From the NCBI GenBank assembly GCA_013695395.1, contig JACDAP010000458.1, forward strand, positions 1 through 7,690: a stretch of 7,690 bases of DNA. Reading direction: 5' to 3'. Position 1 is the first letter of the stretch. The number at the start of each line of letters is the position of its first letter. Source of the stretch: Solirubrobacterales bacterium (GTDB lineage Bacteria; Actinomycetota; Thermoleophilia; Solirubrobacterales; Solirubrobacteraceae). Positions 1-5,400 of this stretch are shown in pieces. Below the pieces are notes generated by a model. It made no database searches. It was not told the origin of the DNA and saw only the letters and a program-made list of their open reading frames with translations. The translations under genes were made by a program, and so were the position numbers.

Positions 1-2
1 CT

Positions 3-1442
3 CGGGCGCAAGCGGCTCCGTCCGCGCCCTGCCTGGCCGACCCCGCCGCCGACCTCGACCTCGACAACGCCGCGTTCCTCGACCGCGTGCAGCGCGCGGC
101 GGCCGTGCTGCGCCGCAACGGGGTGGAGGAGGGCGACGTGGTCGCGATCGTCCTGCCCAACGTCGCCGAGCTGATCGTCGGCCTGTTCGCGGCCTGGCGC
201 GTCGGGGCGGCCGTCACCACGGTCAACCCGGCGCTCACCCTGTCCGAGACGCAGTTCCAGGTCGAGGACTCCGGCGCTCGTGTCGTCATCGGCACGGTCG
301 AGGGGCTCGAGGCGCAGACGGTGGGCGCCGACACGCTGGCCGAGGAGCCGCCCGACGCGACCGGTGCCGTCGATCTCGCCGACGACGCGCTCGCACTGCT
401 CATCTACACGAGCGGCACGACCGGCAAGCCGAAGGGGGTCATGCTCGATCACGCGAACATCGACGCGATGTGCCACAGCGCGATGGCAAGCCTCGGGATC
501 AGCGAGGAGGACCACAGCCTGCTCGTGCTCCCGCTCTTCCACGCCAACGGCATCGTGGCGGGCACGCTCACCCCGCTGCTGGCCGGCGGGCGCGTGACGA
601 TCAGCCCGCGCTTCGAGCCCCAGGCCTTCCTGGAGACGATCGAGCGGGTGCGCCCGACGTACTTCTCGGCCGTCCCGGCGATCTACGCGATGCTGAGCGC
701 ACTGCCGGAGGGGGCGAGCGCGGACACCTCCTCGCTCCGCATCGTCATCTGCGGCGCGGCACCGATGCCCGCGGAGCTCATTCAGCGGGTGGAGGAGCGC
801 TTCGGCGTCGTGCTCGTCGAGGGCTACGGGCTCTCGGAGGGCACCTGCGCCTCGACCATCAACCCCTACGACGGGGTCCGCAAGCCGGGCACGGTCGGCC
901 TGCCGATGGCCGACCAGGAGGTCCGCTGCGTCGACGAGGACGGCAACGAGGTGCCCACCGGAGAGCGCGGCGAGGTCCTCATCTCCGGCCCGACGATCAT
1001 GCGCGGCTACCTGAACCGCCCGGAGGAGACCGCGAAGACCGTGGTCGACGGGTGGCTCCACACGGGCGACGTCGGCGTCTTCGACGAGGACGGCTACCTC
1101 GCGATCGTCGACCGCATCAAGGACATGATCATCCGTGGCGGGGAGAACATCTTCCCCAAGGAGATCGAGACCGTGCTCTACGCCGCCGACGGGGTGCTCG
1201 AGGCCGCGGTCATCGGCCGGCCGGACGAGCGGCTGGGCGAAGTCGTGGTGGCCTACGTCGTGCTGCGCGAGGAGAGCGAGCTCACCGCCCCGGACCTGGC
1301 TGCGCATTGCCTCGAGCACCTAGCCCGCTACAAGCAGCCGGTGGCCATCGAGATCGTCGACGCGCTGCCGAAGAACCCGGTTGGCAAGATCGACAAGCCG
1401 ACGATCCGCAAGCAGGACGCCGCCGCGCTCACGGAGGCGTAG
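3..1442 (+). CDS. Acyl-CoA synthetase (AMP-forming, FadD-like), 5'-truncated by window edge
   Basis: Predicted to activate a carboxylic acid to its CoA thioester through an acyl-adenylate, in the cytoplasm. The signature motifs of the ANL adenylate-forming superfamily are present in order: P-loop YTSGTTGKPKG (405-437), YGLSEGT (825-845), WLHTGD with the ribose-binding Asp (1053-1070), the hinge motif DRIKDMIIRGGENIFPKEIE (from 1110), and the C-terminal PVGKIDK with the catalytic Lys at 1386-1388. The frame is open to the window edge. Residues before the first GTG (87) still read like the family's N-terminal region (a LAD...FLDRVQRAAAVLRRNGV stretch), so the true start lies upstream of the window; GTG 87 would cut into the fold. 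The C-terminal domain is complete. Substrate is not decidable: medium/long-chain fatty acid is the default, but branched or aromatic acids are possible. It is convergent with the PucR gene, 30 bp away. Confidence 0.93.
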   Translation, partial: RAQAAPSAPCLADPAADLDLDNAAFLDRVQRAAAVLRRNGVEEGDVVAIVLPNVAELIVGLFAAWRVGAAVTTVNPALTLSETQFQVEDSGARVVIGTVEGLEAQTVGADTLAEEPPDATGAVDLADDALALLIYTSGTTGKPKGVMLDHANIDAMCHSAMASLGISEEDHSLLVLPLFHANGIVAGTLTPLLAGGRVTISPRFEPQAFLETIERVRPTYFSAVPAIYAMLSALPEGASADTSSLRIVICGAAPMPAELIQRVEERFGVVLVEGYGLSEGTCASTINPYDGVRKPGTVGLPMADQEVRCVDEDGNEVPTGERGEVLISGPTIMRGYLNRPEETAKTVVDGWLHTGDVGVFDEDGYLAIVDRIKDMIIRGGENIFPKEIETVLYAADGVLEAAVIGRPDERLGEVVVAYVVLREESELTAPDLAAHCLEHLARYKQPVAIEIVDALPKNPVGKIDKPTIRKQDAAALTEA

Positions 1443-1445
1443 GCC

Positions 1446-1482
1446 GTCCCGCCGGTCGCGCGCCGCCCTGCCCTAGCGGGAC
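1446..1482. terminator. Possible bidirectional terminator between convergent genes
   Basis: GTCCCGC (1446-1452) and GCGGGAC (1476-1482) are perfect 7-bp inverted arms. The 23-nt interior can fold again (GG...CC around GTCGCGCGCC). The structure spans the gap between the ligase stop and the regulator stop and covers the regulator's last codons. There is no T-run on either side, so intrinsic termination is only suggested by position and stem. Confidence 0.35.
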
Positions 1483-2705
1483 TCGTGCTCGGCGCGCAGC
1501 ACCCGCTCGAGCCGGAGGGCGACCTGCAGCTCGGTGCGTCGCGTGGCCAGCGGCGCGTCGAGCAACTCCTCCGCCTGGCGGATCCGGTTGCGGATCGTGT
1601 TCTCGTGGACCCCGAGGGTCGCGGCGGCGCTCACGTGCGAGCTCGTCGAGAGCCAGGCCAGCAGCGTCTCCCGCAGGCGCCGCGCGAGCGTGTCCTGCTC
1701 GGCCAAGCGCCCGAGCTCGTCGCTGACGAAGCGGGCCGCGCGGACCTCGTCGGTGAGGAGCAGCGCCTCCAGGCGGACCTCCGGGGCCCAGACGCAGCGG
1801 TGCTCGGCGAGGCCCAGCGCGAGCTGCACCCGCGCGGTGTCGACCGCCTGGTGGTGGCTCGAGCGCATGCCCTCGACACCGCTCCCAGGCTGGCTGACGC
1901 TTACCGCGTCGGTCTCCTGCGCAAGCGCCCGCCGCAGCCGCTGGAGCTGCTGGCGGTCGTAGCCACCCGGGCGCCCGAGCCAGACGATCCACGAGCCGGG
2001 TCCGTGCTGGTGGACGAGCGCGGCGCGGGCGTCGGCGGCGCCGCGCAGCCGCAGCACCGTGCTCTCTGGGAGCGTCCGGTCGGCTGGGTGCACGAGCAGC
2101 GCCAGGTGCGCGTCGGCCACGCAGTAGTCCAGGCGCTCGTCGAGGTCGGTGATGTTTCGGTCGATCGACCCGTCGAGCAGCTGGTCGACGAGCAGCCGGC
2201 GGACCTGGCGCCGCGTCTGCTGCAGCTGGCCCGCCCGCTCCTCGTAGCGGGAGGTGACCGAAACCAGGATGTGGTCGACGTAGCTCATGATGGTCAGCGA
2301 CGGGCCGTCGATGAAGTCGCCGAGCGCGAGCCCCTGGGCCATCGCGTGGGCGGTCGCGAGCTCGAGCCACTGGGACCAGACCGAGGCCAGGCCGACCCGG
2401 TAGGCCCGCTCGAGCTCGGAGACCGGGACGCCGAGCTGGGCGGCGGTGTCCGCGAACTCGAGGGCCTGCAGCGGCTGGGCCGCGGCGAGGTCGACCCTGC
2501 CGCGGAGGATGTCGAAGATCGCCGCGACGTTCCCCTCGACGCTCGCACCCATCGCGACGCGGAACTCCGGGTCGTCCCGGGTGGGCCAGACCTGCACCAT
2601 GATGTCGTCGGTGACGCGGTCGGCGGTCGCCCGGACGTCGACGGTGTCGGCGAGTGAGCGAGCGGCAAGGCTGATCTTCCCCGCACGTAGGCGCGTCGCC
2701 TCCAT
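1473..2705 (-). CDS. PucR/CdaR-family transcriptional regulator
   Basis: A 410-aa DNA-binding regulator with the usual PucR layout: a helical N-terminal region (about residues 1-155), a central GGDEF-like CdaR-type domain (about 165-310, starting near QVRRLLVDQLLDG) and a C-terminal Fis-like helix-turn-helix. The HTH contains the hallmark SAAATLGVHENTIRNRIRQA (about 359-378), followed by LLDAPL and the terminal helix ELQVALRLERVL. PucR family members respond to small metabolites and often control the adjacent catabolic genes. The start is ATG 2705. It has no Shine-Dalgarno but sits 6 nt after a TACCGT -10, so the mRNA is probably leaderless. The frame stays open upstream to 2993, but that part runs antisense into the DUF3556 gene and looks non-coding. 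It is divergent from the DUF3556 gene and convergent with the ligase; either could be its target. The effector is unknown. Confidence 0.9.
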   Translation of the reverse strand: MEATRLRAGKISLAARSLADTVDVRATADRVTDDIMVQVWPTRDDPEFRVAMGASVEGNVAAIFDILRGRVDLAAAQPLQALEFADTAAQLGVPVSELERAYRVGLASVWSQWLELATAHAMAQGLALGDFIDGPSLTIMSYVDHILVSVTSRYEERAGQLQQTRRQVRRLLVDQLLDGSIDRNITDLDERLDYCVADAHLALLVHPADRTLPESTVLRLRGAADARAALVHQHGPGSWIVWLGRPGGYDRQQLQRLRRALAQETDAVSVSQPGSGVEGMRSSHHQAVDTARVQLALGLAEHRCVWAPEVRLEALLLTDEVRAARFVSDELGRLAEQDTLARRLRETLLAWLSTSSHVSAAATLGVHENTIRNRIRQAEELLDAPLATRRTELQVALRLERVLRAEHESR

Positions 2706-2740
2706 GCCCCGACGGTAGCGGGGTGGGCCGGAGGCGACAA
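2706..2740 (-). promoter_or_regulatory. Leaderless promoter of the PucR gene
   Basis: On the minus strand, TTGTCG (2740-2735) is a plausible -35. It is followed by a 17-bp spacer, TACCGT (2717-2712) as the -10, and 6 nt to ATG 2705. The only TpA step in the 172-bp intergenic region is the one inside this -10. The geometry predicts that transcription starts at or next to the start codon. Confidence 0.55.
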
Positions 2741-2753
2741 CCAGGAACGGTTG
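2738..2753. promoter_or_regulatory. CAACC-N6-GGTTG dyad, candidate operator
   Basis: A perfect 5+5 inverted repeat with a 6-bp spacer that overlaps the predicted -35 of the pucR promoter. The location fits autorepression by PucR or a site shared with the divergent DUF3556 gene. No second copy was noticed in the window, so the assignment rests on symmetry and position only. Confidence 0.3.
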
Positions 2754-2834
2754 GGTGCTTCCCACATCTGGGGTCGGTCGCCTTGGCGGGGTCGGCCATC
2801 CCACCGCCGGGAGCCGACGGAGAGGATCGAACCG

Positions 2835-2849
2835 CACGGCAGTTCCGTG
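2835..2849. promoter_or_regulatory. CACGG-N5-CCGTG dyad upstream of the DUF3556 gene
   Basis: A perfect 5+5 inverted repeat whose right end lies 28 nt before ATG 2878. It could be an operator or, if transcribed, a small leader hairpin ahead of the ribosome binding site. The GC-rich background makes 5-bp arms only weakly significant. Confidence 0.22.
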
Positions 2850-2863
2850 GTCCGAGTCACACC

Positions 2864-2870
2864 AGAGGAG
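2864..2870 (+). promoter_or_regulatory. Shine-Dalgarno AGAGGAG of the DUF3556 gene
   Basis: AGAGGAG lies 7 nt before ATG 2878. It fixes this start over the upstream in-frame options beginning at 2755. This is the clearest ribosome binding site in the window and shows that this mRNA has a leader, unlike the neighbouring genes. Confidence 0.75.
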
Positions 2871-2877
2871 AGCCCCG

Positions 2878-4689
2878 ATGGGATTCATCAACCCCGCACC
2901 GGTCCCGTTCGACGTCGAGGAGTGGAAGCAGAAGCCGCACCTCGAGCGCGTCAAGCCACTTGCCCAGGATTGGGGCATCAACGGCTTCGGCACGCCCTAC
3001 GCGATCCACGTGCTCTACATCGTGAAGCTGATCGGCTTCACCCTTGGGGCGATCGCGGTGATCGGGGGGACGACGTCGGGGCTCGGGGGCATCTCGGACT
3101 TCAACGAGTGGTGGACCAACCCGATCGTCTGGCAGAAGTTCGTCGTCTGGATGATCCTGTGGGAGATCCTCGGCCTCGGCTCGAGCTCCATGGCGCTCTC
3201 GTTCCGCTTCATCCCGCCGATCGGCTCGGTGATTGCCTGGCTTCGGCCCGGCACGATCCGCCTGCCGCCGTGGCCGGACAAGGTGCCCGGCACCGCCGGC
3301 AACCGGCGCACGATCCTCGACGTCGCCCTCTACGCGGGGGTCCTCGTCCTGGGCTTCATGCTGCTGCTCGGGGACAGCGTCGACCAGACCGCGGACTCGT
3401 CGCTCTTCGCCGCCGGCCGCCTGGACACCACGCTCATCGCGCTCATGCTCGGCGTCTGGCTGGCGCTGGGGCTGCGCGACAAGGTCTCCTACCTCTCGGG
3501 CCGGCCCGAGCTCTACGGCCTGCTGCTGATCGCCTTCCTGTTCCCGCTGGAGAACATCTTCGTCGCCTCGCAGATCGTGCTGGTCTGCATCTGGTTCGGG
3601 GCCGCGAGCTCGAAGCTCAACCACCACTTCCCGTCGGTCGTCGCGGTGATGATCTCCAACACGCCGTGGAACCGCTCGAAGACGATGAAGCGCAAGCTGT
3701 GGAAGAACCACCCGGAGGATCAGCGTGCGTCGGGCTTCGCCGCGCTGGCCGCCCACACCGGCACCGTGATGGAGTTCAGCCTTCCCGCGCTGCTGTTCAT
3801 CACCCAGGGAGGGGTGATCGGCACGATCGCGGTCGTCGGCATGGTGATCTTCCACGTCCACATCACCTCGACCTTCCCGCTCGCCGTGCCGCTCGAGTGG
3901 AACCTCTTCATGATCTTCGGCACGCTCTACATGTTCGGTCACTACGGCGAGGTCCCGCTCGACACGCTGAGCTCGGCGCCGCTGCTCGTGATCCTGCTGG
4001 CCAGCGGTGTGGCCGTCCCGATCCTCGGGAACATGCGCCCCGACCTGATCTCGTTCCTGCCGTCGATGCGCTACTACGCCGGCAACTGGGCGACCACCCA
4101 GTGGCTGTTCCGGAAGGACACGGGGGCGGAGGAGAAGCTCGACAGATCGGTCAAGAAGTCGGCGCCGATCGTCGTCAAGCAGCTCACGACCCTCTACGAC
4201 GAGGACATGGCCGAGATCTTCCTGACCAAGGCGCTCGCGTTCCGGGCGATGCACCCGCACGGGCGGGCGTTGGGCGGCTTGTTGCCGCACGCCGCGGTGG
4301 GCGGGCAGGTCGAGGACTACACGGTCCGCGAGGGCGAGTTCCTCTGCGGCGCGCTGGTCGGCTGGAACTTCGGCGACGGTCACTTCCACGGCAAGCAGCT
4401 GCTCGACGCCGTGCAGGAGCAGTGCCACTTCGAGCCGGGCGAGCTGCGGATCATCACGCTCGAGTCCCAGCCCATCCAGATCCAGCGGCAGCAGTACAAG
4501 ATCTGGGACGCGGCGACCGGGCTGGTCGAGGAGGGCTACGTCGAGATCAAGGACATGCTCGAGCGCCAGCCCTGGCTCGACCTCGCCTACGGCTTCCCGG
4601 TGCACGTGACCGGAGGTGGCGGGCAGGAGGAGCCGACACTCGCCCCGCAGCACCGGCCGGCGACCCCGAAAACGCGGACCCCGGCCTGA
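2878..4689 (+). CDS. DUF3556 family multi-pass membrane protein
   Basis: A 603-aa protein that I recognise as the actinobacterial DUF3556 family; no biochemical function is known to me. Hydrophobic segments fall at about residues 42-63, 84-103, 147-165, 184-199, 212-243, 299-329, 340-354 and 368-383. They are followed by a soluble C-terminal half (about 390-575) that begins SFLPSMRYYAGNWATTQW. Distinctive blocks are WLRPGTIRLPPWPDKVPGT (121-139) in a loop, WFGAASSKLNHHFP (239-252) at the end of a membrane segment, IFHVHITSTFPLAVPLEWN (324-342), and GWNFGDGHFHGKQL (495-508) in the soluble part. The last 25 residues are Pro/Thr-rich and look like a disordered tail. There is no signal peptide; the first 40 residues are polar. 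It is divergent from PucR, with a strong hairpin 24 nt after the stop, so it is probably transcribed alone. The KLN-HHF block hints at a distant link to HTTM/vitamin-K-carboxylase-like membrane domains, which is inference only. Confidence 0.88.
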   Translation: MGFINPAPVPFDVEEWKQKPHLERVKPLAQDWGINGFGTPYAIHVLYIVKLIGFTLGAIAVIGGTTSGLGGISDFNEWWTNPIVWQKFVVWMILWEILGLGSSSMALSFRFIPPIGSVIAWLRPGTIRLPPWPDKVPGTAGNRRTILDVALYAGVLVLGFMLLLGDSVDQTADSSLFAAGRLDTTLIALMLGVWLALGLRDKVSYLSGRPELYGLLLIAFLFPLENIFVASQIVLVCIWFGAASSKLNHHFPSVVAVMISNTPWNRSKTMKRKLWKNHPEDQRASGFAALAAHTGTVMEFSLPALLFITQGGVIGTIAVVGMVIFHVHITSTFPLAVPLEWNLFMIFGTLYMFGHYGEVPLDTLSSAPLLVILLASGVAVPILGNMRPDLISFLPSMRYYAGNWATTQWLFRKDTGAEEKLDRSVKKSAPIVVKQLTTLYDEDMAEIFLTKALAFRAMHPHGRALGGLLPHAAVGGQVEDYTVREGEFLCGALVGWNFGDGHFHGKQLLDAVQEQCHFEPGELRIITLESQPIQIQRQQYKIWDAATGLVEEGYVEIKDMLERQPWLDLAYGFPVHVTGGGGQEEPTLAPQHRPATPKTRTPA

Positions 4690-4712
4690 GCTTCCCACCC
4701 GGAGCGCCCGGC

Positions 4713-4748
4713 ACGGATCCGCGCCCGCCCGACTGGGCGCGGATCCGT
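4713..4748 (+). terminator. Strong hairpin after the DUF3556 gene, probable terminator
   Basis: ACGGATCCGCGCCC (4713-4726) and GGGCGCGGATCCGT (4735-4748) form a perfect 14-bp stem with an 8-nt loop, starting 24 nt after the stop codon. There is no U-tract, which is common for hairpin terminators in high-GC actinobacteria. It would insulate the DUF3556 transcript from the marR-mutase unit. Confidence 0.65.
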
Positions 4749-4785
4749 CAGTGCTCCATGCACGCGGGCGCGAGGACCGACGCCG

Positions 4786-4822
4786 TTCGAGGAAGGTTTC
4801 GCTGAGCGAGACGACCCTCGAG
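4786..4822. promoter_or_regulatory. 37-bp imperfect dyad upstream of marR, candidate operator
   Basis: An inner palindrome GTTTCGCTGAGCGAGAC (4796-4812) and outer arms TTCGAGG (4786-4792) / CCTCGAG (4816-4822) share one symmetry centre at 4804. Of 18 positions, 13 are complementary and two more are G-T. It ends just before the expected -35 region of the marR promoter. It could be a regulator site or a second hairpin in the DUF3556 3' region. Confidence 0.35.
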
Positions 4823-4824
4823 TG

Positions 4825-4859
4825 CTGCACCAAACCGGGGCGGACCTAGACTCCGCGCC
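4825..4859 (+). promoter_or_regulatory. Leaderless promoter of marR
   Basis: TAGACT (4847-4852) is the -10, placed 7 nt before GTG 4860. The -35 is weak (CTGCAC at 4825-4830, 16-bp spacer). The 170-bp gap from 4690 to 4859 holds a single TpA step, the one in this hexamer. No Shine-Dalgarno precedes the GTG, so a leaderless mRNA is likely. Confidence 0.5.
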
Positions 4860-5366
4860 GTGCCGGGCCCGCTGCGCATCGATCCCATCGCCGAGGCCCG
4901 GCGCCACTGGGAGGAGCGCTGGGGCCCCGAGCCCGCGCAAGCGATGGCGGCGATCACGTCGATCGTACGCGCCCAGCAGCTCTTGCTCGGACGCTACGAG
5001 GAGCTGCTGCGGCCCTTCGGCATGACCTTCGCCCGCTACGAGCTCCTGCAGCTGCTCTCTTTCACGCGCGCGGGGGAGCTTCCGGTCGGCAAGATCGGCG
5101 AGCGACTGCAGGTCCACCGCAGCTCGGTCACCAACGCGGTCGACAAGCTGGCCGCCGACGGCCTGGTCGAGCGGCGCCCGCACCCGGATGACGGCCGCGC
5201 GAGCCTCGTCGCGATCACGCCCGTCGGGCGCCGGCGCGCGGCCGCGGCGACCGAGGCGCTCCACGCCGAGGACTTCACGATCGCCGCGCTCGCACCTGAG
5301 GACCGCGAGGCGCTCACCGCGATCCTCGCCCGACTCCGCCTCGACGCCGGGGACTTCATCATGTAG
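4860..5366 (+). CDS. MarR-family transcriptional regulator
   Basis: A 168-aa winged-helix regulator that presumably acts as a dimer at a palindromic site. Dimerisation helices are at about 28-52 and 125-165. The HTH core is at about 74-101 (LPVGKIGERLQVHRSSVTNA, then DKLAADGLVERR) and the wing carries the MarR hallmark DDGR (110-113) before ASLVAITPVGR. The GTG start is supported by the leaderless -10 and by the N-terminal stretch DPIAEARRHWEERWG, which reads as part of the family rather than as random sequence; the next candidate, ATG 4944, would remove it. The stop overlaps a TAGGAT promoter-like hexamer, and the mutase begins 34 nt further on. That gap suggests partial co-transcription and that the mutase is the regulatory target. 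The ligand is unknown; an acyl-CoA or the free acid is a reasonable guess. Confidence 0.92.
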   Translation: MPGPLRIDPIAEARRHWEERWGPEPAQAMAAITSIVRAQQLLLGRYEELLRPFGMTFARYELLQLLSFTRAGELPVGKIGERLQVHRSSVTNAVDKLAADGLVERRPHPDDGRASLVAITPVGRRRAAAATEALHAEDFTIAALAPEDREALTAILARLRLDAGDFIM

Positions 5367-5387
5367 GATAGGAGGATGTCCACCTAG
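5364..5387 (+). promoter_or_regulatory. Promoter-like hexamer, dyad and three-codon mini-ORF before the mutase
   Basis: TAGGAT (5364-5369), which contains the marR stop codon, lies 6 nt before ATG 5376. That ATG opens only Met-Ser-Thr-stop (5376-5387). An 18-bp dyad runs through it: TAGGAGG (5369-5375), ATGT, CCACCTA (5380-5386), with one mismatch per arm. If transcription starts at 5376, the mutase mRNA has a 25-nt leader opening with this mini-ORF, and the dyad covers -10 to +1 like an operator. Confidence 0.35.
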
Positions 5388-5400
5388 TTCGCGAGGTCCG

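Noticed and set aside
87..1442. Complete ligase gene beginning at GTG 87
   Set aside because: The reading frame continues to the window edge with family-like sequence, so the gene is truncated by the window rather than starting here.
470..1726. Plus-strand open frame of 418 codons overlapping the ligase and the PucR gene
   Set aside because: It is a frame-shifted shadow of the ligase: Arg/Pro/Gly-rich, and continuing through the convergent gene end.
1473..2993. PucR gene starting at 2993 (506 aa)
   Set aside because: The extra 96 residues would be antisense to the DUF3556 start and have no regulator-like sequence. ATG 2705 has a well-spaced promoter right before it.
2755..4689. DUF3556 start upstream at 2755
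   Set aside because: The extra 41 residues are Gly/Arg/Ser-rich and unlike the family. ATG 2878 has an AGAGGAG at 7 nt and the family-like N-terminus MGFINP.
2857..4833. Minus-strand open frame of 658 codons opposite the DUF3556 gene
   Set aside because: The composition is typical of an antisense shadow (Arg/His/Glu/Asp/Leu-rich), there is no domain, and it runs through the hairpin region and both gene ends.
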